From positions 17,769,603 to 17,833,602 of the forward strand of contig JAVMKO010000001.1 of NCBI GenBank assembly GCA_032164245.1: a stretch of DNA of 64,000 bases, read 5' to 3'. The notes beneath the pieces were generated by a model. The model had not been told where the DNA came from. It searched no databases and saw only the letters and a program-made list of their open reading frames with translations. This stretch comes from Sternotherus odoratus (lineage: Eukaryota > Chordata > Testudines > Kinosternidae). Below are positions 44,151 to 55,283 of this stretch, one piece after another (position 1 is the first letter of the stretch; each line of letters opens with the position of its first letter). A program made the position numbers and the translations under genes.

Positions 44151-44845
44151 CCATGGATGCCGCAGTGAGAACTGAAGTACTTCAAGCATCTTTCCTGCTG
44201 GCATCCTCACCCCTGCCTCCAGTCAGAATCTTGCTTGTCAATCATACCCATGTGGAATACATTTGAAGACATTGAAGACAAAATGGAGGTTACTTATCTG
44301 TACCTGAAAGTTCTTTGAGATATGTGGTCCCTATCTGTAGTCCTCAACCCATCCTCCATCACTCTGCTTTGGATCCTACTAGATGTATAGTAAGAGGAGG
44401 AACTGGAGAGGCATCAGCCTGCACTGCCTTGTTATGTCATCAGTCTAAAGCATGAAAAGAACTACTAAGCATGTGTGGGCCAATGGACACTGCTGGTCAC
44501 CCATCTCAAAGAACATCCAGTTACAGGTAAATAACCTCCATTTCTAGCCATCTGCCTTACTTGTCCAGCCATCTTTCCTCTCTCTTATTCTGTTGTGTGA
44601 AAGTGGGTTTATATTGAAAGATATTGCTCTGGGTGCTTTTTCTGCACAAGAATCACAAATAAAATATACCACAGTGTTATGTATACTGGATTATACACAA
44701 CTTCATACAGTTTTTACTTGGAGTAATTGAAGAGATCGCTTAGATTTTGGAGCTGCTACCTCTTCTAGTGATATTCCCCATTCTCAGTACAGGATGGTAT
44801 ATTTTTGCAACCTGGTATAGCTCTAAAACCAGAGTGAACTTTTTT

Positions 44846-45495
44846 AAGGGTGCTCACAAGAGCTGGAGACAGTGAAGCAGTTCAAGTATTTGAGGGCAAT
44901 CATCACTGATGAAGGCTCAAAGGCAGAAATTCCATCAAGAACTGCAAAAACAACAGCAACAGTGGCAAAGCTAAAGCCAATTTGGAGGGACAAGAACACC
45001 TCTCTGGAATCCAAACGGAAACTGCTGCACGTACTGGTCATCTCCATTTTTCTGTATGCGTATGAGACGTGGACCTTTACAGCAGAGCTTGAATGGAAAA
45101 TTCCGGTAGTAGAGATGAGATACTTTAGTAAAATCCTGGGTATCTCCCACTTCAATCACATAATTAATGAAGAGGTCCGCAGCATCATCAGCCAACATGC
45201 TGGGTCATATGAAGACCTCCTAATGACCATGAAGAAGCACAAGCTGAAGTGGTATGACCATGTAACAAGATAATCTGGCCTATCCAAGATCATCCTCCAA
45301 GTGACAGAACGGGGAAGAGAAGAAGAGGTAGGCAGAAGAAGAGATGGATTCACAACATAAAAGAGTGGACAGGAATGGACTTCATGGAGACTCAATCACT
45401 GACACACAATCATCAGGGATGGAGACAATTGACTGAATGCTCCTCACTGATGGTGCCCCAACAGCCAATGCAGTTATTGGAGTGATGATGATGAC
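44846..45495 (+). mobile_element. RTE-like LINE, RT C-terminal remnant
   Basis: The frame 44872-45273 reads FKYLRAIITDEGSKAEIPSR, then LHVLVISIFLYAYETWTFTA, and later MKKHKLKWYDHVTR. This is the thumb and C-terminal part found at the end of RTE/BovB-type reverse transcriptases (FKYLGS, LYGxExWT and KRKLxxFGHVxR in the family). It continues past a stop as VTERGREEEVGRRRDG-like sequence and ends near an ATGATGATG tract (45483-45493). The catalytic RT core and endonuclease are missing. The exact LINE clade is uncertain. Confidence 0.75.
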
Positions 45496-45499
45496 TGTT

Positions 45500-46926
45500 G
45501 CTAACATGTGACAATCCGATTAATCTTTTGTCCTGACATCTTACTATCCTAAACTCTATAACCCTCCATGCCTAATCATAATAATAATAAAAACACGAGC
45601 TTTACAGTATGTCTGGAAAGTTAACAAATCCAATCTTTGGTGAACCAAGGCTATAAGCAAATTCCAGAGACTTTTCATGGAGCATGTCCAGCCGGTCGTC
45701 GCATCCCATTTCTAATGACTCTGCTGATTGCAACTGCTTCATGAGTGGATGGGGAAGGTGGTGATTTATCAGATGATCAAGTCCCAATGTGTTTTTGCTT
45801 CTTAGATTAAAGCCAGCACCTTGAACGCCACCCTGCCATCATCCAGTCACTATTGCAATGCATTTCTAGTGTAACATTCTTCTCAATATATCTGCACTAG
45901 CTTCAGTTTCTAGATAGTCTCATGATCTAGCGCCACGTAGCATATGTTGCAGTAGTCTAGTGCTGATATGGCAAAGACAAGAAGGACTGTGGGGCAGTTG
46001 GTATCCAAAATAAACAGGCAAAGTCATCTTGCCTGATACATATAAAAGGAAGGGTTTTTGGCTGCTATTTGGGCATTGAAGTCAACTGGAATTCTGCATG
46101 AGAAAGGACTGCAGAATATCACCTTAACGTGCCATAACCTACCATACTAAGTAAAGCAAACTAACAAAAAAGACCAGCTGCTCTCTAGGCTCTTACCAGT
46201 CCAGCATTCAGTGTACTCTGTGCAAAAATAATGGGTAGAGCAATAACAGGCTGGGTGGTGCTAACAGATGCCTTCCAAAGACAAGAAAAAATTATCAGCC
46301 TGTGTAACAGATGTCAGAATGTCTGTCAGATCAACCAGTGATGCTCACAGTGACTGGCAAAGTGTTGAAATGCTGCACTGTCACTGGATGCCCCGTGCTG
46401 TTGGTAGCTCTTGTAATGGTAGCTGATGTCAGCTCAGCAAGACCCAGATAGGTCGGGAAGCCAGGTGGTGTTTTACAGCTGCAGCAGGGGTTCCTTGCAG
46501 CCTTATCACCAGCATCACTGCAGTTGGCATAACTGGTCCCTCCCCCCGACTAATTAACTCATTAAGTCTTACTACTGCTTTCAGCAGAAATTCTGGGCTC
46601 ATTCAGTGTGTTGAATGAGAACATGCAGGGAACTGACTTTCTGATCTGTTCATTCAGTTGCCATATAATTTTTCAGCTACCTCCTAAGCAACGAACAAGG
46701 GGCTTTCTGGGAGCAGGTCCTTGTGGACCTGGTGTTTCATGCGGTGATATTTGTGAGCAGCAATGTAGTGATGTGTGATTAGCTAAACTCAGGCAGGGGA
46801 ATAGCAAAAATGATATGTGGATGATGCAAATTACAGGAGGAGCACTGTGTATGAAAGGAATGGATCCAAAACAGAGCAAATTTCAGCTTTTGAACATACA
46901 GTCAAAGGGATCAAATATCCATTGTA
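45500..46926. other. Intron, one possible old repeat, no gene
   Basis: The stretch 45890-46130 (GTTGCAGTAGTCTAGTGCTG and similar) resembles an ancient L2-type 3' region in antisense, but it is too diverged to be sure. Nothing else recognised. Confidence 0.4.
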
Positions 46927-47690
46927 CAGAAACTCCTCACTTAACATTGTAGTGATGTAGTTTCTGAAAAATGCAACTTTATGTGAAACAATGTTAAGTG
47001 AATCAAATTTCTCAGTAAGAATTCATGTAAATGGGGGCGGGTTAGGTTCCAAGGAAATTTTTTTTGCTAGACAAAAGGCATTATATACTATATATCTCCT
47101 CGCCCTTTACTTTGCATGCTGTGTCCTCGCTCCTCCCCCATTCCTCCCCTGCCTTCTGAACACTGCAAGCCAGCTGACTGCCATGGGCAGGAGGCATGGG
47201 GGGAGGGGGTTGAGGGGGGGAACCTTTATGCTGAGTCCCCCTCCTTCTTGCCTGGGGCAATCAGCTTTCTTGTGGTGTGTAGGAGGCAGGAGGGGGAGGA
47301 GGAGCAAGGACTTGGCACCCAGGTTCCCCCCTTCCTTCCCGCTTCCTCCCCAGGGCAATCAGCTGTTTTGCAGTGTTCAGAAGGTAAGGGAGGGAGGGGG
47401 AGCTTGCTCATTAAGTCCTCGCTCCTCCCCCCCACCTCCTAAATGCCACAAGCCAGCTGATTGCTGTGGGCAGGAGGTGAGGGAAGAGAGGGAAGATACT
47501 GATCCGCAGGGTTTGCCAGCAGGCGGGAGGCACTGGGGGCAAACAGAGGCTGCCAGCTGTGGAGAAAGCAGGCAGCCAAACAACGTAATAGTGGAGCATT
47601 GCTCAACTTGAAATGAGCATGTTCCCTAATTGATCAGCGACGAACAATGAAACAGCATTAAGCGGGATGACTTTAAGCGAGGAGTTACTG
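46927..47690. mobile_element. Tigger-type element (CTCCTCACTTAACxTT)
   Basis: A 764-bp element with inverted ends CAGAAACTCCTCACTTAACA and TTTAAGCGAGGAGTTACTG, flanked by TA (46925-46926 and 47691-47692). Inside, a unit of roughly 90 bp (CACTGCAAGCCAGCTGACTG, GGCAATCAGCTGTTTTGCAG, CACAAGCCAGCTGATTGCTG) recurs about four times between 47150 and 47480. The overlapping frames on both strands are products of these repeats. No transposase. Confidence 0.88.
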
Positions 47691-48009
47691 TAATGTTAAA
47701 AAAAAAAGGGAGAGGTGGCGTCGGGAAATAGTTTTTTGCCTGGCTTACACTGCTGATCTCCCTTTCTATCTCGTACTTGCCAAGCACTGGAATGGTGTGT
47801 AGACAAATACTGGGCACATGCCCCAAAGATCTGTGCCAATGCGCCTTAGATCTGAGCTGTAACATCCCAGGTATTTCAGCTCTCCAATTAAATGCTTCCA
47901 GTTTTAGCACTACTAGGTTGCTTAACCCTAGCATGTGCTCAGAGAAGTTTCACAGTGCCTGCTGTTATGTACTGGTACAGAATATGTGCCATGTAAGCCT
48001 CCACTTTGA

Positions 48010-48035
48010 TTGTGTGTGTGTGTATGTGTGTGTGT
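48010..48035. repeat. TG microsatellite
   Basis: Thirteen dinucleotide positions of TG with one TA interruption. Confidence 0.9.
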
Positions 48036-50119
48036 AAGCTTTGCCTATTTCAAACTAACACAAAATTTAATTTCAACGGTTCTAATATACCGCACTATGT
48101 AATCTCATTGATAAACCTATTTCAATTCCAGTAAAAGTATTCTTTCTTTTATTTTTAAAATGTCATTAAATCTATACCAATCGTGTAATTGGTGCTAACA
48201 GTGATACGGGAGACCCTGAGTTCAGGCTTGATCTAGAGAGAGAGAAACTTCAACCCAGGTAGAGTTCTCCAAAATTTTCACTCCCAAATCAAACCGGTGA
48301 TGAGACGGATGCAGAAGAGGCTGAGTTTGGTGGTTTCGCTCCCTTGAAGAGAGGAGCAGATGAAGGGGTTTCTGAGAGAAGAGGGACAGAAGGTAATTAC
48401 AATCCTTCCCTCCCACCTTGAGCAGTAGGCACAGAAGCTGCAAGTGCATATACCAAATATGTGGACTCTGCTACTCCACACTTAAATTCCATAGTGTATT
48501 TTGACATGCTGCTGTTGTACATCAAAAGTGAACTACAGAACTTTTAGTGCACAGTAGCAGGGTCACATGGCCAGCTACTGCATTCCAAGTAAGAATCAAG
48601 CCCTGGCTTGCAGCACACTAACTTTCTGTGTAGACAAGCCCTAAAACTCAGTATAATCTCACAAAGAAGGGCAGACAACAGTACTATCTTCTCCATTCCC
48701 TTGTGCTGAATCCATGCTCAGGCTGTGGGAGTCAGCCGGTGCACCTACCTGTGCCAGTTTGGGTAGGCTATGCTGAATGCAAGCAAGTCAGTTTTACAGA
48801 AGGGAGCTGAGGTATTTATCAGCGTGGCAGTCATTTCATTGATCCCATGCCTGGCCTTTAAGTTAGTGATTTTCCAAGCCAGTTAAAGTAGGGCTTGTTA
48901 AGCATTGCTGTGATTCCATGGCATTCATCAAATTCAGGTTTCTTTTCAGTGAATTGTAGTCTCTCTTTCTCTTGTCCTTTGCCTATACTACACGCCATTC
49001 AGCCCTGCCAGTTTCAGAAGCTGTATCAGTAGGTAAAGCAGCAGCAGCACGATTGTCTAGATGAAGTCTCTGTTTTAAGCTAAGTGCTAAGAATTTAATC
49101 TGTTTCCCACTTTTCAAATGTATTTATTTATCTATTTATGTATTTATTTATTTTTGGGTGACACATCACCCAGCAGCACTGGAAGAGCTAACACTGGAGA
49201 AATGTTCCTAGGGAGGATAGCTTGAAGGGCTGACAGCAATCAAGGCAGCCTGTACTTTTCCTTTCAGAAAGCAGCTCACAAGGGAACCATCTCCATACTT
49301 TGCTAGTGTTTTATTGTCACTTAAGTAGATTTTCCATCCTAAGGGTAACTAGCAGTGGACCTTATCTGCTGGATTGTAAGACAACAACAATTTCATGCTT
49401 CTCAGTTCAGAGACACAGTTAAGAGAGGAACGTATTGTAAATGGAGGAAGAAGTGGAAGATATATGGAATAAATTATTGGTACCCAGGGCAAATACATTT
49501 TGTGGTGTTTGTACATACATGTGTGTATTATATATGCATGCACACACACATCTACAAATATTATCAGTTATATATCTTCCTCTCTAACATATCAAGCTTC
49601 TTTCTGAAATAGGAGAGCTAGAAACTCCTTTTTATTTTTATTCAACTGAACTTTTAAAAAAATCAGTTTTAAATGTTGCTCTTAAATCTTGGGTTATGAA
49701 AAGATTGCTGGAAATTCCTAGACCTTGATGAATTTAGTACACAGAGCATATATTAATATCTCAAAGCAAGCAGCATTAAACCTTCCAAAATCTTGTATTA
49801 AATATTTAAAATGTATTTTACTAACATAAAGGGTGATTTTATCTGTGTGAGTACTGCAAGATTGCACCTAGTGTATATCTTTATGCCACAATGTATGTCT
49901 TGATTCTTCAACCAATTTTTTCACGATGTGCTGTAGTGTTGGGATTTTTAGTGTTCTAATTTTTGTGTATTAATTGCCTTTCTCTAGCAAGTGCACTGCT
50001 GATAGGTGAAAAGGGGGCCATTTCCCTCAGATCTACACAGACAATCATGACTCATCATCTTGATGGTATGTAGCATAAACCCACAGAGGTGCTGAGATGG
50101 TATTTTGTTCCTCTGTTGA
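48036..50119. other. Intron; Harbinger-like half and microsatellites, no gene
   Basis: The phrase GTGTAGACAAGCCCTAAAAC at 48630-48649 is the end of a Harbinger-type MITE whose left end I could not place. A TATT-type tetranucleotide repeat lies at 49119-49155. Otherwise unrecognised. Confidence 0.45.
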
Positions 50120-50773
50120 GGGCATGGTTACACGTACAGGATTATAGCGCTTTTGGTTATAATTGTCCCCGTATACAGCAATAGGTATAGCGCTATAGCG
50201 TGTCCTAGCGTGGCCACATTAGAGGCACTTGCAGCGGCACAGGGAGTGGTGCATTATGGGCAGCTATCTCAGCATTCAGCTGGATGCAACGTGCTTTTCG
50301 AACGAGGGGGGTGAGGGGGAACGTGTTGTGTGTATGTGGAGGGAGACAACGAGAGCCTGTCAGTGAGTTTTCCTTAGAGAAAACTATCAGGCTCTGAATT
50401 TCAGTCACACAGCTCCCTCTGTAAACATTTGAATTGCTTATCTGCCGAGTTAAGAGCGAAACTCTGAAAACGTACTTCCACTTACCTTCAGCCAAGTTCA
50501 AAACAAAGGGAAGAGATCTCAATTGCCTTAAATGGCTCAGGGCGTCTCCAGAGATCACTTAAAATGCTTGAAGTGTTAATACCCATTCACACTGGAGATA
50601 ATACGGAACAGTCAATACGCAATAGGTGTTAATCCTCGGGGAAGGGAGGATTACCAAGACGGGTATAACTGTGGGTTTATAGCACAATATGTGCCTTGGC
50701 AGTGTGGACGGGTAGGGAGTTATTGCACTCTTGGAGGCTTTATAGCGCTATAAAGTGCTGGTTAAGCAAGGCC
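50120..50773. mobile_element. Harbinger-type element, diverged
   Basis: Ends GGGCATGGTTACACG and GTTAAGCAAGGCC are imperfect inverted repeats, and the flanking triplets TGA and TCA are no longer identical. TATAGCGCTATAG and TTATAGCGCTATAAAG motifs near both ends match the AGCGCT-rich family seen at 26266-27783, as does GCATTATGGGCAGCTATC near 50252. The 117-codon frame at 50205-50558 (minus) is not a recognised gene. Confidence 0.65.
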
Positions 50774-50880
50774 TCAGTCTCTGGCCTCCTGCCACAGACT
50801 GTTGCAGCAGCAGTACTTTATATGGACTGCTTATATATGTGACTGAGGTGACGTTGGCCAAAACCGGCTTGAGGCAAATA

Positions 50881-51679
50881 CAGTAAAACCTAGATTTAAC
50901 GGGCTAATTCGGGCGACTGGGTGTCCGTTAAACCCAAAAGTCCGTTATTTAATAATTAAAAAAAAAACCCAACCTGCCCAATTAGTCCTTAATTCGAGGT
51001 TTTACTGTACTTCCCCTCCGCCGAAAAGCCGCTGATTTTTTTTTTTAAATAAAACGAAAAAAAAAAACCTGCCCTGGACCCACATGCACCCCGGCCCCAG
51101 TCCCCGCTGGCGACCGGGGCTCGGGGCTCCAGCCGCCGCCCGGGGAGCACGACTGCAGCTGCCGCCCGGGGAGCGTGGCTTGATCTGCGCTCCCCGGGGC
51201 TAGGGGCTCGCTCCCTGGGGCTCCAGGCGCCGCGCTCCCCGGGGCTCGCGGCTCCAGCCGCTGCCCGGGGAGCACGACTGCAGCTGCCGCCCAGGGAGCG
51301 CGGCTTGATCCGCGCTCCCCGGGGCTAGGGGCTCGCGGCTCCAGCCGCCGCCCGGGTAGCGCGACTGCAGCCACCGCCCGGGGAGCGCGGCTTGATCCAC
51401 GCTCCCCTGGGCTCGGGGCTTGCTCCCCGGGGCTCGGGGCACCAGGCGCCGCGCTCCCCGGGGCTCGCGGCTCCAGCTGGCTGCCAGGACCCGGGCGGCA
51501 GGCGGGACCTGGGCGGGCGCCAGCAGGCAGCCCGCCCGCTGCCGGGACCCGGGCGGCAGCAGGGAGCCGGCAGCCGGACCTCCACAAATGGATTTCGGAT
51601 GCATTGGACTTTCTTAAAAATGTTGTCCGTTGCATCCGAAGTCTGTTAAATCGAGGTCCGTTAAATCGAGGTTTTCCTG
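50881..51679. mobile_element. Tigger-type element with GC-rich tandem core
   Basis: A 799-bp element with ends CAGTAAAACCTAGATTTAAC and GTTAAATCGAGGTTTTCCTG and TA on both sides (50879-50880 and 51680-51681). A third, inward copy of the terminus (TTAATTCGAGGTTTTACTGTA) ends at 51009. The core from 51100 to 51480 is an array built on CGCTCCCCGGGGCTCGCGGC and CTCCAGCCGCCGCCCGGGGAGC units. Long open frames here (up to 196 codons) come from this array. Confidence 0.88.
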
Positions 51680-51681
51680 TA

Positions 51682-52270
51682 TTTTTAAATGATCTGCATC
51701 ACCATTTAGCTTTTCTTTCATTCCACTCACAAAATTGACTATTGCTGCTCCAACTATGAAACAAGTGTGTTTCTTTCTTTCCATCGCACCATTCTGGCAG
51801 CCTTTAGTAAAGAAAGCAGGAACACTGGGACCAGAGGGACCATAGGCTTCCCAGGTTAGTATTTTCTGTCCAAATATGCTCCCTTTGAATGTTTATTTTC
51901 TTTGCAACAAATCCCCTTCTGATAAGTCCCATGGCTTGGGCTCAGAACACCACATTCTAGATTTGTGCATTCCTTTTTACTACTTTTCCCCCAGTTGGAA
52001 GATTGTGATTCTCTTCTATGGGCATGTGCCCCTATCTCCGATTACGATTGATATTCTAAACACCCAGAGCCCCATTATTGGTGTATTCCCTCTAGCTTAG
52101 TGGGCTGAACTACTTGCTGGGAAAGGCGAAGTATTGCTCCAAACAACCACACCCGTCCAGTCCCATTGCTCAAGGCTTTTCTTTATTAATTGATGCCTGG
52201 ATTTTGCTGCTTAGCATTACAATGCATAGCTGAGCTAACCTCCTAAGGCACGTTTGAAAATGAAATGTAG
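51682..52270. other. Intron, nothing recognised
   Basis: No exon or named repeat found. Confidence 0.45.
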
Positions 52271-52273
52271 GCT

Positions 52274-52810
52274 CCTGTAACAGGGTGGCTTGTCACTTGT
52301 GCTGAAGAGTCTGGGGTTAAGCCAACTTGATTACAGAATGAGCCCTACCTTAGAGGATGGAGGCAATTTCCTGTAATCAACAGAAGGTATCTGAAATAAA
52401 TTAGGGTGAGCTAGGAAAGCTCTCCAGACAGGGAAGCCTGGGAGAGATCCTGACAAAAACAGGGAAGACGTTGGGAAAAGCTCTTCAGGCAGGGAGGTCT
52501 GGGAGAGAGGTTGATGAAGCAGGAAAGAGACAGAGAGACCCAGAGGCAAACTTAAGAGCCTGGGTAAGAAGTGGCCCAGGGAAGACTGCAGGATAGGGAA
52601 AGGAGCCAACGGTGCAGACCTAGACCAGAACCCAGAGCAGGACCCTACTGGTCCCAAGGAAGGGGGCATAGACGCCCACCACAAAGTTTATTGAGTCCAC
52701 CAAAGGGTTAGAGTATGAGAGAAAGACAGGCTTAGGAGGAGTCCGGGGGAGGGAAATATAGTTTTGGGACTGCGGTTTGGACAGCTGTGACCCTGGAAGG
52801 GATGGACTTA
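52274..52810. repeat. Unclassified interspersed repeat (LTR-like)
   Basis: Begins CTGTAACAGGGTGGCTTG and contains repeated phrases (GGAAAGCTCTCCAGACAGGG, GGAAAAGCTCTTCAGGCAGG). The style recalls turtle ERV sequence, but I could not identify LTR ends, a TSD or coding sequence. Confidence 0.4.
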
Positions 52811-53027
52811 AGACAGTGTCATTTACTGTAGCTGTCAGAGCCTTTCCTCACTGCAGGGGAAGCGGTGGGGAAATGTTCCAACAGCTCCCCTCTGCTGAGC
52901 CTTTCCCTACTGTTTCCCCCTGCTAGAGCTGACATGCGTAGCTATATACTGCAGTGTGGATGCAGCCAGTTTTTCAGTGCAGCACATAGCACACGTGGCA
53001 TGCTCTGTAGATGGAGAGGCAGGAAGC

Positions 53028-53600
53028 TTTATAGATTTGTAGCGTTTAAAGTCAGAAGGGACTACTACATCATCTAGTCCATTGGTTCCTAATCTGTGGT
53101 ATGCAGGCCCCTAAAGGGCTGCAGACTATATCTAAGGGGTCTGCAAAAAGTTGTCGTTTCCATAGAACTGTGGCTTTCAACCTGTGGTCCCCTAGAGGTC
53201 TGTAGACTGTTGAAGATTTCCAAAGGGATCCACATCTCCGTTTGAAATGTTTAGAGGTCTGCAAATGAAAAAAGTTCGAGAACCATTGATCTAGTTTGAT
53301 CTCATGTTCATCACGGGCCATTAACTTTCACCCCGTTACTCCTGCATTATGTCCAGTAATTTAAGTTTGACTGAAGCACACCTTCCAGAAAGGCATCCAG
53401 TCTTAATGTGACTACCTCAAGAGATGAAGAATCCACCACTTCCCTTCTTTTGTGTTAGTGGTTAACCAACCCTTGTTTTAAAATTCTGTGCCTGATTTCT
53501 GTTTGAATTTGTCTGGATTTGGTTTCCAGTCATTGATTCTTGTCATGGCTATCTCCACTAGATTAAAGAACTGCCTCACATTTTGTATGACTGTCCATCT
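53028..53600 (-). mobile_element. Minus-strand CR1-like 3' region split by a hAT
   Basis: The plus strand reads GTCAGAAGGGACTACTACAT then CATCTAGTCC, and after the hAT insertion TTTGATCTCATGTTCATCAC, with GAAGAATCCACCACTTCCC further on. This is the antisense of a diverged CR1 3' region (the usual phrase is GAAGGGACC...CATCTAGTC). Limits approximate. Confidence 0.65.
53080..53288. mobile_element. hAT MITE (CATTGGTTCCTAATC type)
   Basis: A 209-bp element with ends CATTGGTTCCTAATCTG and GTTCGAGAACCATTG and an 8-bp duplication with one difference (ATCTAGTC at 53072-53079, ATCTAGTT at 53289-53296). It sits inside the CR1-like repeat. It contains two internal GGTCTGCAxA-type repeats. Confidence 0.88.
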
Positions 53601-54471
53601 TCCCAAGTGATGCAGAAAACCTTAAATTGTTGGCTTGGCAGTAGCATAGCTTTTCAGTTCAGCTTTCCGAGTAAATTTGGATAATGATTGTTTGGAGCAC
53701 TAAACATAATTTGCTATTTCTAGCACTCCTAGGCAAGATCTTAGCCTTCTTTCTCTCTTTATAAAGTTGTAATGTAACATATCTACTACATTCCATAAGA
53801 TCAGAAGCCCTCTATATTAGTACTCATTGAACTAATAAACAAATAGATGCTCCAGGCTAGATTCTGGTTTTGTTCTACAGTGATTTATGGGAGATACTCT
53901 GAATTTTAAACTGGTGTCAATGAAAGCGTAATTTCTTCCAGGTTGATTTTCAAGGGCTGGAAGTTTAATATAATTTGTCAGTCAGAAGTCTCAGATTGAG
54001 CACCCAAAAATCACTAATCGCTTTGGGAAATGTAAGCCAGCCTGGTTACTTACTAAGTGCCTAATTGATGTCTCATTTACAACTGTTCTGGAAAGCGTCA
54101 CTTATTTGTAAAGTCAGGTAAGTGACAAATAGGTGGTATTGTCAACTTGTACTAATGTGCCACCTTTTGTAAAAGATTAAGCATTATTTAGACATGGACA
54201 GCTGTAAATGTTTATCTTTGTATAGGTACAAATGCAGTTATTTTTGAGTTATTGTAGGCCACAGCTATAATAAGAATAAAATGCAGAGATACAAATAATT
54301 TCTCATATTGCAGTCCCACTGGCACAGTCTTTCTGTAGATTTCCTTAGGTTGAGACTGCTAGCTCCTAGAGAATTATTTTTGTACACTACCAACAATTTT
54401 AAAGGTCAACTTTGTGACAGGGCCACTGGCCAAAATGTCAAATGTTTATTATAATGGATAGAAAGTCTAAA
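53601..54471. other. Intron, one foldback scrap, no gene
   Basis: The phrases TTTTCAAGGGCTGGAAG and GATTGAGCACCCAAAAATCACTAA near 53945-54040 resemble the foldback family at 29966. Otherwise unrecognised. Confidence 0.45.
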
Positions 54472-54473
54472 TA

Positions 54474-54758
54474 CAGTAGACTCTCGTTTATCCAGGATGA
54501 TAGGGAAAAAAATAATTCTGGTTAATAAAATCCCGGGTAATCACCATCCATAGGAAATATGGGGAGTGGTGGTTGGTTCACCAGCCACCCTGCACCGTGG
54601 GGAGGGGGTGTTGGTTTACTGGCTGCCCTGCACCCTGGTGGAGTTTTTTGTGTGTGTGTGCTTGGGGCGGCAGCAAAGCCAGAGCCAGCCCTACGAGTTG
54701 CGCATGTATTTTTTTTACATCCTGGTTAATCCAATCCTGGATAATCGAGAGTCTACTG
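54474..54758 (-). mobile_element. Tigger-like MITE, copy 3 (reversed)
   Basis: A 285-bp third member of the family at 25668 and 41467, in the opposite orientation: the GATGATAGGGAAAAAAATAA block that ends the other copies begins this one. TA is present on both sides (54472-54473 and 54759-54760). Ends CAGTAGACTCTCGTTTATCC and the complement. Confidence 0.92.
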
Positions 54759-55283
54759 TACACTAAGCACATTTTTAAATGGAATTGACTGTTTACCTGG
54801 CAAGAACTATAGTTTGCAGATTTGCTGCAGATCTTTAAACAAAATGTTCTTTATATGGAAACTAGTTATAATAATGGCAGCCTTTTCTACACAAGAACCT
54901 CGGAAAGTTCTTTGAGTGATGTTGTATTCCACGGAGGGTTGTATGCATGCACCATGCGTCCAGATAGATAAACTGAGGTGCAGAGAAATCAAAAGCCAGT
55001 AGAGGCTAAAGGTAGAGGCCTGATGTCTGTCTGAAAAATTCTTCATGTCTTTGGGTCCTGCGATTGATGTGCACAGTTCCTGTATTTGCATGCAGATAGA
55101 TATTCACCGTGATAATGGGGATGCAGCATGTAGGAGATCTGGGGTTAGATTGCAACTGCTGCAGCTATGTTGGGTCGGGTGCAGTTGTAGATGGAAAGGT
55201 GTCTATGTGAAGTCCATGTAACTCAGTGGTCTCCCTGGGCTTTGGTCCTGGGCATGGCAACATGTGGTGAAGAAGTATGCACC

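Larger units (their letters stand above)
42000..44516 (+). mobile_element. Second DIRS-like tyrosine-recombinase element
   Basis: The inverted ends are diverged but clear. On the left GCAGTGTTTATTGGCCAGCA then AGGCAGTACAGGCCGACGCT; on the right the complement of GCAGTGTCCATTGGCCCACA then AGGCAGTGCAGGCTGATGCC (44366-44516). A junction-like segment near 44280-44340 (GGAGGTTACTTATCTGTACC, TTTGAGATATGTGGTCCC) is placed like the DIRS internal complementary region. Coding sequence for a recombinase lies at about 43330-44150. A Tigger-type scrap (42348-42490) interrupts the 5' part. Confidence 0.75.

Noticed and set aside
44872..45273. Host gene exon
   Set aside because: The 134-codon frame matches reverse transcriptase C-termini and lacks splice sites; it is a LINE remnant.
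46991..47611. 206-codon plus-strand frame
   Set aside because: Made of the internal tandem units of a Tigger-type element; no known domain and no splice context.
51045..51635. 196-codon minus-strand frame
   Set aside because: Product of the GC-rich tandem units in the Tigger-type element at 50881-51679; repeated Pro/Gly/Ala/Arg phrases and no domain.
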